Shown: positions 24,580 through 34,210 of the stretch, in pieces
Layout of the letters: the number at the start of each line of letters is the position of its first letter
How positions within the stretch are numbered: position 1 is the first letter of the stretch
Assembly: GCA_937961455.1 (NCBI GenBank)
Contig: CALGNN010000140.1
Location: 1-39,017, forward strand
DNA: 39,017 nt
Direction of reading: 5' to 3'
Source of the DNA: an uncultured Saprospiraceae bacterium
GTDB lineage: Bacteria; Bacteroidota; Bacteroidia; Chitinophagales; Saprospiraceae
Made by a program: the position numbers and the translations under genes
The notes under the pieces: model-generated
Databases searched by the model: none
What the model was told of the DNA's origin: nothing
Seen by the model: the letters and a program-made list of their open reading frames with translations, nothing else

Positions 24580-27483
24580 ATGAACTACTTACTAAGTGCA
24601 TACTTGTACTTTTGCCTACTAATTAATTTAATGGCAAACGATACTTGTCTAATTCATATTGACAGCAGCTACCACAAACACTATCAAGATAAATCATATG
24701 TTGAAGGAATTCGAGCAATAGAAAACTGCCTAGCAAACACAAAAGTGGATGATCCTAAATTGCAATTTCTGCAAGTGACCTTATGGGCTCGTAAGATTGA
24801 GTTTTTGAATGCCATGAAATCTGATGTTGATATTGCTGCAGTAAATGATTCAATGGTTCAGTTGGCTGATGAATTATTTATTCAAGATCCCTTTCATAAA
24901 ATGAGGAGCTATTACTATAGTGCAAAATTACACAAGATGTCTGGCGCAGCTTATAAAAGTAAAGAGCGATATGATCAAGCTATTGGAATAGCAGAAAATG
25001 TTGCAGAGCCAGACTCAACAACAAGACATCTCATAGCACTTGTTTATTTAGAAAGAGGCTTGCATAGTTCGAATTTAATTAATTATCAAAAAGCACTTCA
25101 AAGCTTTTTAAAAGCTGAAGAAATTTTAGGAGAAGATTTAAATGACCAATATAAATATGCCTATAGTTTTCATTTAAATTTTGCCAATGTTTATGGCGGC
25201 ATGAATAATAAGGAAAAGGCCTTGTTTCATTTAAAGAAAGCTAAAAACATTGCCATCAATGTGTATGGTGAAAATTCTATTCAGCATGCAAATAGCCTTA
25301 AAAATTTAGCTAAGCACCACGCTGATAATTTTGATTATTCACAATCAATTACTTATGCTAAAGAAGCCGTCTCTATTTCTGAGTCTTTAAAATATGATCT
25401 TATTCATGCCTATAATATTTTAGGATATTGTTATGGGAAATTTGACACTGAAGAAGCCATTCTAGCAAATTTAAAAGCCATTGATTTATATAAAAATGGT
25501 GTAGAAGGATATGTCATAAACGCATACTATAACCTCGCCTATGAATACAAAAGTGTTAAGCAATTAGATAAAGCAGAAAGTACCATGAAAGAATTGTATG
25601 AAATATTACAAGAGACTTCGGATATTCCTAATCATACTAAACTTGATATAAATGGGGTCCTAGCGGATTTTGCTTTTGCTGCTAAGGATCACGATAAATT
25701 TTCATTGCATAAAAATACGATTGACTCTATTTTTCATCATGAAGTTGGCCTTGAACTCGAAGCATTAAATTATGAAGATCTCAGAAGGGCTTTAGATTAT
25801 TATACATTAAAACTACAATTGATTCATTGGGATACTAGTGCCATAGATCGCAAGGCTTCATTGCAAATTCAGGATAGTATCTCTCAGGCGTTAAATTTAA
25901 TATTCAAACAAAAAAGCTTTATTGATCATTTTGCATCTAATGCAAGAACCTTTTATGAACCCATGATTTCTGACTGGTATCATTTAGGGAAAGAAGAGGG
26001 AAAAATGAATTATGATCAAATATTTCGATTATTTGAAATAAATAAAAATCTGGGATTGGCAGATCTCATGTCTTCCTTTCAACTAAGTGAAATGGATTCG
26101 AATAATAAAAAACTCATTGAAAAAGAAAAAGAAATAAAGTATATGCTTGATCAAGTCGATGATAAAGATATGGACGATGATTTGAAAATAATAGAGTTAG
26201 AAAAATACCAATCTGCGTTAGAAAAAGTGCAAAATGAATTTTATGAAAACAACCCTATTTATTTTCAAGAAGATAATGATCTAAGTAAGATAAAGCTTAA
26301 TGATATTTTGAATGATGAATTTTTGGAAGACGGAAGTATTATTTATTATCAATATAATCGAATGGATAGTTTGGTTTATGCACTTTGTATTAATAAGCAA
26401 GAAATACAATTAATTCCTTTAGCGGCTACTCAAGTTATTGATAATGATATTGATGAACTCAGGCAAGCTTTATTTTTTTATAAAGAAAAAAACACGATTG
26501 CTGAATATTCATTTAAATTATTTCAAAAAGTATTTGAGCCCATTCTGTCTAAAGTTGATGTAAAAAATAATATTGCCATTATTGCTGATCAAAAAATGGG
26601 ATTTCTTTCTTTTGATATGTTGATAGATAGGATGCCTGATAATAATGAGGCATTTAAAAATTATTCTTACCTAATTCATAAATACAATTTTAATTATCAA
26701 TACTCCATACAGCTATGGGATAATATGAAACGGATAAAAAAGAATTCTTTTAAAAAAGGATTAGCTATGGCACCGGAGTTTATTAGTGATGAATTAATTA
26801 CGCTCAATGATCGAGCAAATTTGGGTCCGCTTATCCATTCAAAAAAAGAAATTCAAAACATCGCTAATTATTTTAATTTTCAATTACTTCAAGATGATGA
26901 AGCCAATAAAGAACAATTTATAAATAAATCGAAAGAGGCTTCTATTATTCATTTAGCAACCCATAGCAAGGCTGATGAATTAGAAGGTAAGAGATCTTTT
27001 ATTGCTTTTACGGGTGCGCAAGAAGGAAAAGATGAAGAGAAGCTCATGGCAGAAGATATTTATCATTTAAACTTGCAAGCAGAGATGGTAGTGCTTTCAG
27101 CTTGTGAATCTGGAATAGGTGAATTAAATTATGGCAATGGAATTATTGGGATCACCCAGGGTTTTACCTTTGCTGGAGCGAAATCCATAATTAGCAGTCT
27201 GTGGAATGTTAATGATGAATCCACTTCTAAGATTATGGAATTATTTTATTTGTATTTAAGCGAAGGTTTGCACAAGGACCAAGCTCTGAGAAAGGCAAAA
27301 TTAGCCTACCTTAATCAGGCTAATCACAAGTCTGCTAATCCTTATTATTGGGCGGCATTCATTCCCTTTGGAGATATGGCAGAGATTAAATCGGATCATA
27401 AGATGGTTTATCTTAGCATCGTTTTATTGGCTTTGGTTTCTATGGGCTTTTTATATAGGAGGAGCATGAAGCTTGCGGGCTAA
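24580..27483 (+). CDS. Exported TPR protein with CHAT (caspase-like) protease domain and C-terminal membrane helix
   Basis: From the ATG chosen here the protein has 967 residues. It opens with a signal peptide (MNYLLSAYLYFCLLINLMA). A long helical TPR region follows (about 30-500), then a coiled-coil-like stretch rich in Lys and Glu. The C-terminal CHAT domain has the His of HLATHSKADE near 795 and the Cys of VVLSACESGIGELNYGNG near 842, followed by GFTFAGAKSIISSLWNVNDES. A single hydrophobic helix (MVYLSIVLLALVSMGFLY) ends the protein. The predicted place is the periplasm, anchored in the inner membrane. An upstream TTG could start it five codons earlier. CHAT proteins with both residues are often active proteases. 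It converges on the TPR partner of the ECF sigma factor with a 4-base overlap. Confidence 0.88.
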   Translation: MNYLLSAYLYFCLLINLMANDTCLIHIDSSYHKHYQDKSYVEGIRAIENCLANTKVDDPKLQFLQVTLWARKIEFLNAMKSDVDIAAVNDSMVQLADELFIQDPFHKMRSYYYSAKLHKMSGAAYKSKERYDQAIGIAENVAEPDSTTRHLIALVYLERGLHSSNLINYQKALQSFLKAEEILGEDLNDQYKYAYSFHLNFANVYGGMNNKEKALFHLKKAKNIAINVYGENSIQHANSLKNLAKHHADNFDYSQSITYAKEAVSISESLKYDLIHAYNILGYCYGKFDTEEAILANLKAIDLYKNGVEGYVINAYYNLAYEYKSVKQLDKAESTMKELYEILQETSDIPNHTKLDINGVLADFAFAAKDHDKFSLHKNTIDSIFHHEVGLELEALNYEDLRRALDYYTLKLQLIHWDTSAIDRKASLQIQDSISQALNLIFKQKSFIDHFASNARTFYEPMISDWYHLGKEEGKMNYDQIFRLFEINKNLGLADLMSSFQLSEMDSNNKKLIEKEKEIKYMLDQVDDKDMDDDLKIIELEKYQSALEKVQNEFYENNPIYFQEDNDLSKIKLNDILNDEFLEDGSIIYYQYNRMDSLVYALCINKQEIQLIPLAATQVIDNDIDELRQALFFYKEKNTIAEYSFKLFQKVFEPILSKVDVKNNIAIIADQKMGFLSFDMLIDRMPDNNEAFKNYSYLIHKYNFNYQYSIQLWDNMKRIKKNSFKKGLAMAPEFISDELITLNDRANLGPLIHSKKEIQNIANYFNFQLLQDDEANKEQFINKSKEASIIHLATHSKADELEGKRSFIAFTGAQEGKDEEKLMAEDIYHLNLQAEMVVLSACESGIGELNYGNGIIGITQGFTFAGAKSIISSLWNVNDESTSKIMELFYLYLSEGLHKDQALRKAKLAYLNQANHKSANPYYWAAFIPFGDMAEIKSDHKMVYLSIVLLALVSMGFLYRRSMKLAG

Positions 27484-28214
27484 AGAGACTCTATTAATTT
27501 TTTTGCTTTAAAATGATAAGAGTGTTGCGATTCATTCAACATGGGATCTAGCATTTCCATCAAACTAGATTTTTCTGCTTTCTTTTGAAGTGCAATCAAA
27601 ATCATCATCCACTCACTATTTTCTTTACTAGCAATATTTTTATGATGTTTATATAAATTATTAAAATGTCGACTTGCTTCCTCCCATTCTTCAAGTTGGT
27701 ATTGGCAGTGAGCGAGCCCTTCTAATGCATCCATGTTTTCTGGATCACGATTTAATATATTCCTGAAAGCTTCTTTAGCCTTTGAATAGTCTTTAGAATC
27801 AAATAAGGTATAGGCAGTAGTAAAAATATTCTCCGCTGCGTCTGTTGATTTTATTGCGGGATTAATGGGTTTTTCATAGAAGTTATCCGCGAGTCTTTGA
27901 TAGTCAAGGGAGCTTCCTTTGTTGATTAAATAAGAAAAACAAATAAAGAGAATGAGAGAAGCTGCGATGGCAGTATTTCTGATAATGCTTCTTCTTTTAT
28001 GTTGATGCTCATGATTGGTAATAGGTAAAGAAATATCCTTTAGACGATTTTCAGTTGCTTTCATTTGAAGACTTTGCAAGGCCTGTCTGCTCTGCGCATA
28101 TTCCTTATAGGCTATTACAAAGTTTTCATCAAGGCGTAAGCTTTCTTCAAAAGCCTTCAGCGCTTCACCTTCTAGCTCCCGCTCATAATATTTTTCGAAT
28201 AAAGCATCGTCCAT
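27480..28214 (-). CDS. Membrane TPR protein, probable anti-sigma partner (second copy)
   Basis: The 244-residue protein has a cytoplasmic N-terminal part (1-80: YERELEGEALKAFEESLRLDENFVIAYKEY) and a transmembrane helix near 81-98 (NTAIAASLILFICFSYLI). The extracytoplasmic part holds TPRs (TAYTLFDSKDYSKAKEAFRNILNRDPENMDALEGLAHCQYQLEEWEEASRHFN). Its start overlaps the sigma-factor stop by one base (TAATG), so translation is coupled. By place and design it likely inhibits that sigma factor. The 3' end overlaps the CHAT gene's 3' end by four bases on the other strand. Cleavage by the CHAT protein is a hypothesis only. Confidence 0.7.
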   Translation of the reverse strand: MDDALFEKYYERELEGEALKAFEESLRLDENFVIAYKEYAQSRQALQSLQMKATENRLKDISLPITNHEHQHKRRSIIRNTAIAASLILFICFSYLINKGSSLDYQRLADNFYEKPINPAIKSTDAAENIFTTAYTLFDSKDYSKAKEAFRNILNRDPENMDALEGLAHCQYQLEEWEEASRHFNNLYKHHKNIASKENSEWMMILIALQKKAEKSSLMEMLDPMLNESQHSYHFKAKKLIESL

Positions 28215-28801
28215 TATAAATACTTTTTAATTTCCTTTCGGTTTTCTTTCATCAAACTTCTTAGCTTTTTTAGACAGTCAAATTTTTTCTTTCGAGCAGC
28301 TCCCTCACTATTAAGTTTGAGTTTATGGCTGACTGATTCTGCAGTATATTCTTTTATATAAAACAGCTTTAATATTTCCTTACAAGGTTCTGCTATCAAG
28401 TCGAGTAATTTTTCCACTGCTTTAGCCTTGTCTTGATAGTCATAAAAAGCTATTTCTGAAAAAGCCTTATCATACTTTTGCATGTCTTCTTCTGATATTA
28501 TTTTTCTAGCATAAGAAGACTTCTCTTTATTTTTAATAATGTTTTTTGCTACACCCATCAAATAGGTAAACAAGCGGCTTTGCAAAGGCCATTCTAATTT
28601 TTTATTTATAATGTTGTAATACAATATCGTCACACACTCTGGGTAAATTTCTTTTGCTATTTGAATATCTCCCATACGCATTTTTAAAATCGATGCTACA
28701 AACCGCTCATAGTTTTCTCTGTAGTACTGGTCAAGTGCTTTATGATCTTTCTTAAGAAAGGCTTCATAATACACTTGATCTTTATTGTTTAATGCCTGCA
28801 C
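28214..28801 (-). CDS. ECF-like RNA polymerase sigma factor (second copy)
   Basis: The 195-residue product has a sigma-2-like region (about 20-95: LDQYYRENYERFVASILKMRMGD..., SRLFTYLMGVAKNIIKNKEKS). The sigma-4-like HTH has LIAEPCKEILKLFYIKEYTAESVSHKLKLNSEGAARKKKFDCLKKLRSLMKEN (about 135-188). The A(R/K)KKK..CL.KL end is shared with the sigma factor at 10523-11098, so the two are paralogues. It is divergent from the solo HTH gene copy B, with 146 bases between. The gap carries TAGGG/CCCTA arms around 28862-28885 and no clear consensus promoter. Confidence 0.76.
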   Translation of the reverse strand: MQALNNKDQVYYEAFLKKDHKALDQYYRENYERFVASILKMRMGDIQIAKEIYPECVTILYYNIINKKLEWPLQSRLFTYLMGVAKNIIKNKEKSSYARKIISEEDMQKYDKAFSEIAFYDYQDKAKAVEKLLDLIAEPCKEILKLFYIKEYTAESVSHKLKLNSEGAARKKKFDCLKKLRSLMKENRKEIKKYL

Positions 28802-28947
28802 GGAGTAATATGTTACGAATGGTATAAATGTAATTAATTCTTTGGTGAGGGTTTTATTTTTTAGGGGATTAATGGTTTTCCCTATAGGTTGGTACTTGGC
28901 TTATTAGTAATTTAACGATATTAAAAAATTTATTCAAATTTTATTAA

Positions 28948-29172
28948 ATGGATGTAAGCAAAAGAGAATACGAGGTCTTATGTCTCATCGCCCACGAATT
29001 TACCGCTCCACAAATTGCTGATAAGTTGTGTATTAGTACACATACGGTCAAAAGCCATAAGAAAAATATTTGCTTAAAGTTTGGTGTCAAGAACGGTGCA
29101 GGTATGGTCCGCAAAGCTTTTGAAAAAGGCATTTTAAAAACCACTCCTTCATATATTGTAGAGACGGCTTAA
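28948..29172 (+). CDS. Solo LuxR/GerE-type HTH protein (copy B)
   Basis: The 74-residue protein consists of one HTH domain: VSKREYEVLCLIAHEFTAPQIADKLCISTHTVKSHKKNICLKFGV, then GAGMVRKAFEKGIL and a short tail. It is the paralogue of the protein at 24272-24478. It diverges from the ECF sigma gene, so it may share and control that promoter region. Its stop is four bases from the convergent dinB stop. Confidence 0.85.
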   Translation: MDVSKREYEVLCLIAHEFTAPQIADKLCISTHTVKSHKKNICLKFGVKNGAGMVRKAFEKGILKTTPSYIVETA

Positions 29173-29176
29173 TGAA

Positions 29177-30358
29177 TTATAAGCACACAGCTCGGCTTAG
29201 TGCTTCTATTCCAAATCTTTTTCTAATGTGGTCTTTTTGCTGCATAAGTTGAATCTCTTTTGCCGTATCGTCAAAGAGACTGATTTGATAATTTCCATAT
29301 ACTAGGCCGCCAAATTTTATTCCTATTAATCGAATGAGTTGTCTTCGGTCATAAACTGCGTCAAAAAGTTCTTCTACTTGTCGGGACAAAATGCTGTCGT
29401 TGGCGGTGTAAGCAATACGTCGCTGCTTGGTGTAGGTGTTGAAATCAGCATATCTGATTTTTACGGTAACAATAGAGCTCAGTCGATTTTTTTTGCGGAG
29501 CTCAAAAGCCAGTTGATCACACATCTTCAATAAGAAGCTTTTCATAAACTTTAGATCTAGGGTATCTTCTGTGAAAGTGCGTTCTTTTGACATGGACTTT
29601 TGTTCCGTAAAAGGGATGACGGGACGGTGGTCTATAGCATTCGCTTTTTCCCAAAGGATTCTTCCTGTTTTTCCAAACTCTCTTTCCAGTAGCTTGGTGG
29701 GAATCTTGCTCAGGGTGTCAATGTTTCTGATACCCATAAAGCTCAATTTTTTATAAGTCTCTTTGCCAATGCCTGGAATCTTTCTTGTGGATAGAGGCGC
29801 TAAGAAGTGTTTTTCTGTTCCTTTGGGTATTTCTCTCACACCATTGGGCTTGGCTTCACCTGTGCCCACCTTTGAGACCATCTTATTTACGGATAGTCCA
29901 AAAGAAATGGGTAAGCCTGTTTCTCTGGTTACTTTTTGTCTAAGTTCTTTCCCCCATTTAAAGCACCCAAAATATTTATCCATGCCGCTTAAGTCTAGGT
30001 AAAATTCATCGATAGAAGCTTTTTCGAATACGGGCGCTTCATCAGCGATGACCTCTGTCACCAGTTTTGAATATTTTGAATAGCTGTCCATATCGCCCTT
30101 GATGACTAAGGCTTGTGGACAAAGACGCAAAGCCATTTTCATAGGCATGGCAGAATGCACTCCAAATTTTCTAGCTTCATAACTACAAGATGCAACGACA
30201 CCCCGACGGCTCGTACCTCCAATAATCAAGGGCTTACCTAGAAAGTCACGATTCTTTAAACATTCTACAGAAGCAAAGAAAGAATCTAGATCCATATGCA
30301 TGATTGCACGATCAAAATAAGCTTCTCTAGGGGCTGCAGGCATTACTGATTTTACCAT
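29177..30358 (-). CDS. dinB: DNA polymerase IV (Y family)
   Basis: Translesion, error-prone DNA polymerase. The 393-residue product has the catalytic acids Asp23 (HMDLDSFFASVE) and Asp117-Glu118 (SIDEFYLDLSG), the steric-gate region, and the YEARKFGVHSAMPMKMA fingers. The helix-hairpin-helix TRKIPGIGKETYKKLSFMGI is present, as is a little-finger domain. A beta-clamp-binding QISLF lies at 358-362. Some 31 residues follow the clamp motif, which is unusual because it more often ends the protein. The promoter carries the same paired elements as dnaE, so both polymerases are probably induced together. Confidence 0.95.
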   Translation of the reverse strand: MVKSVMPAAPREAYFDRAIMHMDLDSFFASVECLKNRDFLGKPLIIGGTSRRGVVASCSYEARKFGVHSAMPMKMALRLCPQALVIKGDMDSYSKYSKLVTEVIADEAPVFEKASIDEFYLDLSGMDKYFGCFKWGKELRQKVTRETGLPISFGLSVNKMVSKVGTGEAKPNGVREIPKGTEKHFLAPLSTRKIPGIGKETYKKLSFMGIRNIDTLSKIPTKLLEREFGKTGRILWEKANAIDHRPVIPFTEQKSMSKERTFTEDTLDLKFMKSFLLKMCDQLAFELRKKNRLSSIVTVKIRYADFNTYTKQRRIAYTANDSILSRQVEELFDAVYDRRQLIRLIGIKFGGLVYGNYQISLFDDTAKEIQLMQQKDHIRKRFGIEALSRAVCL

Positions 30359-30360
30359 AT

Positions 30361-30401
30361 GTCGAATATTACGTCATTATTTTAACGAAAAAGCCGACCA
30401 A
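30361..30401 (-). promoter_or_regulatory. dinB promoter overlapped by two inverted 13-bp operator-like elements
   Basis: Read on the minus strand: TTG (30401-30399), 19 bases, TAATGACG (30379-30372). GTCGGCTTTTTCG (30398-30386) fills the spacer. Its inverted partner, GTCGAATATTACG on the plus strand (30361-30373), overlaps the -7 box. The two elements are 12 bases apart and span 38 bp, identical to the geometry before dnaE. Confidence 0.75.
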
Positions 30402-30428
30402 TATAATAAATAAGTTGATCTTAAAAGA

Positions 30429-30468
30429 TATTATTATTATTATTAAGATGTCGCCGAATAGCGGCACA
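30429..30468 (+). other. ATT repeat and hairpin between dinB and the gliding-type gene
   Basis: An ATT triplet run (about 30429-30442) is followed by a small hairpin GCCG-AATAG-CGGC (30453-30465), with TGT/ACA outside it. It lies in the 170-bp gap and could belong to the 5' leader of the downstream gene. Its role is unknown. Confidence 0.35.
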
Positions 30469-30528
30469 ACAGAATTACAATTCAGATAGTAAGAAATTAA
30501 CTAAATTGGGATAAAATTCATTACTGCA

Positions 30529-32160
30529 TTGAATAAAACAACAAGAACCTTAATAGCCCTACTATACATAATGCCGCTAGTACTGCTGAGTCAAAATAAT
30601 GACTGTAGTACCAGTGTTCCGATCTGCACAGATGGTCAAATTAGCTTTAACCCAAATGGAATAGGCAATGATGATGATTTGGGTTTTGGTGCTACAAGTG
30701 GTTGTCTCTTAGATGGGGAAAACAATTCAGCTTGGTATTATTTCGAAATGAATGCTTCCACCCCTGTTGGAAGTATATTAGGTTTTGTCATTACCCCAGA
30801 TGCAGCCTTCGGCGAGGATTATGATTTTGCCTTGTATGGCCCAGGCTCAGATTGTAATAATCTAGGAGCACCTTTGAGATGTTCGTATGCAGATGCCTAT
30901 TGTATTTTTTGCCCTCAAACCGGATTAGGCAATGGCGCCTTGGACATTTCTGAAGATACAGATGGAGATGGATTTGTAAGCAATATAGTAGTAAACGCAA
31001 ACGAAGGATACTACTTATTAATTGATAATTATAATGGTTCAGGTAGTGGCTTTTCTTTAGAATGGACAGGCAACGGCGCACAATATCTTAATTGTGCCAT
31101 CGTCTGTGACATAAAACTATCTATTGATCCAATTACCCCGCTTTGTGAAGTAACAGGGCCAATAAATCTTAATCTAAACGTTACGACAAGTTTGCCTAAT
31201 TATAATGTCATGTGGGAAACATCGGCGAATGCCAGTACATGGATTAATGACCTAACAATCGAAGATCCCACTATTACGATTCCTCCATCCTTTATAGGAG
31301 CAGAAACATTTAATGTGACCGTAAGCAATGACGATGGAACCTGTCTTATTACGGACTCCATCATGATACAAGTATCAAATGGGCCCATGCTAAATGTACT
31401 CGATTCAGTAATGATTGGATGTGATGATATCAATGGCATTACATTAGGAGCGGATATTGTTGAGGACCCGCAATACACTTATACTTGGTTGGAAAATGGG
31501 GTAAATATTGGCTCAGGTACGAGCCTACCTGTGAATACCATGGGGACCTACATATTAGATGTGAGCAACGGTGGATGTTCCATTCAGGACACAGCCTGGG
31601 TGACAGGCGGAAATAATGGTTTTGTAGATCTTAGTATTGGTAATGATACTGTGGTTGAGGAAGGTGCCTTATTGAATTTTGATTTACTTACTAATTTAAA
31701 TGCTTCCCAAATTGTATCAACAGATTGGACCTTTAATGGGTCTAGTATATGTCAGCAATGTGATGATGTTTCATTAGCTGCAGAAAATTCAGGAACGCTG
31801 ACACTGCAATTAATCGATGACATGGGCTGTCCTCATACGGCAAGTCTTTTGATTATTGTCAATGCCGTCAACACGAAATATTATATTCCCAATATTTTCT
31901 CCCCTAACAATGATGGGATTAATGATGTATTCTCTGTATACTATAGCGAAGGCATTGAAGAAGTTATAGAGATACGCGTGTTTAACAGATGGGGCGCAGA
32001 AGTTTTTTCTGCAGAAAATGCTACCAGTGGTGTGATTGCATGGGATGGAAAATTCAAAGGAGTGGATTTGAATCCTGGCGTATTTAGTTACTATGCAATT
32101 CTTAGAAAAACCAATTTAAATAATTTAATGGTCAAAGGCGATATTACGATTCTTAGGTAA
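30529..32160 (+). CDS. Secreted protein with gliding-motility-associated C-terminal (T9SS type B) domain
   Basis: The 543-residue product starts at TTG, which gives an intact signal peptide (MNKTTRTLIALLYIMPLVLLSQ); the first ATG would cut it in half. The N-terminal domain (about 25-190) has NDCSTSVPICTDGQISFNPNG and SAWYYFEM, a Cys-rich beta domain frequent in Bacteroidota surface proteins. Ig/PKD-like repeats follow (about 195-450). The C-terminal CHU_C-type domain has YIPNIFSPNNDGINDVFSVYY, IRVFNRWGAEVFSA, WDGKFKGVDLNPGVFSYYAIL. It is exported through the type IX system and displayed at the cell surface. No ligand can be named. Confidence 0.9.
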   Translation: MNKTTRTLIALLYIMPLVLLSQNNDCSTSVPICTDGQISFNPNGIGNDDDLGFGATSGCLLDGENNSAWYYFEMNASTPVGSILGFVITPDAAFGEDYDFALYGPGSDCNNLGAPLRCSYADAYCIFCPQTGLGNGALDISEDTDGDGFVSNIVVNANEGYYLLIDNYNGSGSGFSLEWTGNGAQYLNCAIVCDIKLSIDPITPLCEVTGPINLNLNVTTSLPNYNVMWETSANASTWINDLTIEDPTITIPPSFIGAETFNVTVSNDDGTCLITDSIMIQVSNGPMLNVLDSVMIGCDDINGITLGADIVEDPQYTYTWLENGVNIGSGTSLPVNTMGTYILDVSNGGCSIQDTAWVTGGNNGFVDLSIGNDTVVEEGALLNFDLLTNLNASQIVSTDWTFNGSSICQQCDDVSLAAENSGTLTLQLIDDMGCPHTASLLIIVNAVNTKYYIPNIFSPNNDGINDVFSVYYSEGIEEVIEIRVFNRWGAEVFSAENATSGVIAWDGKFKGVDLNPGVFSYYAILRKTNLNNLMVKGDITILR

Positions 32161-32175
32161 TCGCTTCTCACATAA

Positions 32176-32191
32176 CTACCCACAGGGGTAG
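32176..32191 (+). other. Short hairpin after the gliding-type gene
   Basis: CTACCC and GGGTAG pair around ACAG, 15 bases after the stop codon. There is no following U tract, so it is at best a weak terminator. Confidence 0.35.
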
Positions 32192-32225
32192 GAAATGTAT
32201 TCTACTACTTCTGGATATTTAAGCC

Positions 32226-32408
32226 ATGAAGAAGAAGTTTATTATCCATAAGAAACAGCAGAGGGTCATCGAGATAAATTACGCTGAAAAGGCAATTGGA
32301 TCGCAAAAGTCAAACCCTAATTCAGAGACATTATCTATTATAAAAAATCAATTATTAAGTGATTTAAATAAAATGGACATATTAATTAAAAACCATTTTA
32401 ATAAATAA
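32226..32408 (+). CDS. Small Lys-rich hypothetical protein
   Basis: The 60-residue frame (MKKKFIIHKKQQRVIEINYAE...LIKNHFNK) is very basic at the start and helical toward the end. It lies between the gliding-type gene and a convergent response regulator. No family is recognised. Its length and position fit a real small gene, but chance is not excluded. Confidence 0.4.
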   Translation: MKKKFIIHKKQQRVIEINYAEKAIGSQKSNPNSETLSIIKNQLLSDLNKMDILIKNHFNK

Positions 32409-32425
32409 TGTATTTATTAAAAAAA

Positions 32426-33049
32426 TTATGCTGCCTGGGTCAACAACCTTATTATTTTTTGTAAAGCTTCAGCGCGATTTGATACTTCCAGTTTGGCGAA
32501 TAAATTTTTAATATGATACTTTAAAGTATTCATGCTAATAAATAATTTTTGCGGGATTTCTTTATTAGGCATTCCTTGAATCATACATTCCAAAATTTCA
32601 TATTCTCTATCGGTAACTGGAGATTGAGAAAGGAAGTCGATCTTTTCTTTGGTAATTTTTAATGATTCAATTTCTTGAGAAAATTTATATATAGCCATTT
32701 CTATGGCTGATAATAAATCCCTGTCATTAAAAGGTTTTACGATATATCCATAAGGAAGGGTCTTCTTGGCTCTGTCAAGTGTGTTTCTGTCAGAGAGGGA
32801 AGTAAGGAATACAAATGGAATGTTTTTTTTAGCCCTGATCGTCTCTGCTACTTCAATACCGTCTTTTGTTCCTTTTATTCTAATATCACATAAAACAAGA
32901 TCTGGTGTATGAAAGCTCAAGTAGTCAATGGCTTTGTCACCATTGTATATTATTTTTTCTACATCATATCCTAGGGACTTAATTTTATAAGCAATATCCT
33001 GAGCTATTATTGCTTCATCTTCAACGATGACGATGCTGATATTACACAT
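32426..33049 (-). CDS. Response regulator, receiver plus LuxR-type HTH
   Basis: The 207-residue protein has a receiver domain (1-120) with acidic Glu10-Asp11, phospho-acceptor Asp55 (LVLCDIRIKG), Thr83 and Lys105 (VKPF). A C-terminal HTH of the LuxR type follows (about 145-205: VTDREYEILECMIQGMPNKEIPQKLFISMNTLKYHIKNLFAKLEV). All phosphorylation residues are intact. Its start is three bases after the stop of the histidine kinase part, so kinase and regulator are a cotranscribed pair. Target genes are unknown. Confidence 0.93.
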   Translation of the reverse strand: MCNISIVIVEDEAIIAQDIAYKIKSLGYDVEKIIYNGDKAIDYLSFHTPDLVLCDIRIKGTKDGIEVAETIRAKKNIPFVFLTSLSDRNTLDRAKKTLPYGYIVKPFNDRDLLSAIEMAIYKFSQEIESLKITKEKIDFLSQSPVTDREYEILECMIQGMPNKEIPQKLFISMNTLKYHIKNLFAKLEVSNRAEALQKIIRLLTQAA

Positions 33050-33052
33050 GTT

Positions 33053-34207
33053 TTATGCTACTTTTTTATAATCATTTATTAATAGTGAAATAGACAAGCC
33101 ATTTTCATTTTTAATTTTCATATCTGCTTCTAATTGATCTTTAAATGCATTAATTAATTTATAGCCAAATGAATTATTTGATAAGATTTCTTTTTCATTT
33201 TTAAATCCAATGCCATCATCAGATACAGTTAATACCAGCATTTGTTTTTCCTCTTTAAGCGAGACATTTATGGTTCCATTTTTATTGTTTGGAAAAGCAT
33301 ATTTTAGGGAATTACTCACTAGTTCATTTACAATTAATCCCAGTGGAATAACGGAGTCTACATCTAAATTTAAATTGTCAACATCCATGTGTAACTGAAC
33401 ATTGTTGTCATTGATATTATAGGAATGAAATAAATTTGAAATGAGCGTTTCGAAATATTTTTTTAATTCAACACCTGTTAAGTTTTTTTCTTGATATAAA
33501 TTTTGGTGAATCAATGCCATAGATTTCACTCTGTCTTGGCCTTCTTTTAATGCATCAAGTGCCGTTGGATCATCTATATGCTGTGATTGAAGATTTAATA
33601 AGGAAGAAATAAATTGTAAGTTGTTTTTAACACGGTGATGAATTTCTTTTAATAGAATTTCTTTTTCCTTATCCTGAACCAAAATCTTTTTGTATAAATT
33701 TCTCAACCAGAAAAATAATCCAATGAATAACAATGCAATACCTGCCAAACTAGCAGTATTGCGTTGTGCAGATTTTAATTGAAGCGCAGCTATTTCTTTA
33801 GCGCTATTTAATGTTGCAATCTCTTGTTCTTTTTCTATGGTTTCATATTTCGTATTTAATTCTACTACAGTCTCTTGTAAGTTTGCTTCCCAGCTTTTCT
33901 TCAGCAAATCTCTTTCTTCTCTTAAGCAGCCCACAGCGAGGTCATATTTTTTATGCTTATTGTAGATTTCTGCTAAATGAGCATATGTCAGAATTTTGGT
34001 GTCAATTAAATTATTAGCGATTGCCATTTCCTTGCTTTCTTCTAGTAAGCTTACACCCTCTTGAAATTTTCCATTCATACCTTTAGCATAGCCAAGTTTG
34101 TCTTTAAGCGCGGCGATATCTTTTGTGTGGTTAAGTTTTAATTTAATTTCCAAAGCTTGGCTAAGAACATTTTCAGCTTCTTGAAAATTTTTCTGCTTAT
34201 TGTACAC
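33053..34207 (-). CDS. Sensor histidine kinase (HisKA_2 type), downstream part of a gene split by a TGA
   Basis: The 384 residues carry the end of a TPR array (1-125), a coiled coil, a transmembrane helix at about 151-168 ([18 protein letters not shown]), and the HisKA_2 dimerisation/phospho-acceptor block [20 protein letters not shown] with His190/191. The ATPase domain follows: N box [15 protein letters not shown]1 VSDDGIGF, G2 [10 protein letters not shown]. The catalytic part looks intact. It is in the same frame as the TPR ORF immediately upstream, separated only by TGA and AGA. This piece opens with GTG two codons after that stop, so it may be made by reinitiation, or the gene may be broken. 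Confidence 0.82.
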   Translation of the reverse strand: MYNKQKNFQEAENVLSQALEIKLKLNHTKDIAALKDKLGYAKGMNGKFQEGVSLLEESKEMAIANNLIDTKILTYAHLAEIYNKHKKYDLAVGCLREERDLLKKSWEANLQETVVELNTKYETIEKEQEIATLNSAKEIAALQLKSAQRNTASLAGIALLFIGLFFWLRNLYKKILVQDKEKEILLKEIHHRVKNNLQFISSLLNLQSQHIDDPTALDALKEGQDRVKSMALIHQNLYQEKNLTGVELKKYFETLISNLFHSYNINDNNVQLHMDVDNLNLDVDSVIPLGLIVNELVSNSLKYAFPNNKNGTINVSLKEEKQMLVLTVSDDGIGFKNEKEILSNNSFGYKLINAFKDQLEADMKIKNENGLSISLLINDYKKVA

Positions 34208-34210
34208 TCT

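Noticed and set aside
28944-29144. Minus-strand frame of 66 codons with a hydrophobic part
   Set aside because: It lies opposite the solo HTH gene, whose family match is clear.
30450-30463. GTCGCCGAATAGCG as a further copy of the SOS-like element
   Set aside because: The spacing is eight rather than seven bases, the inner sequence is not AT-rich, and it is better explained by the GCCG/CGGC hairpin.
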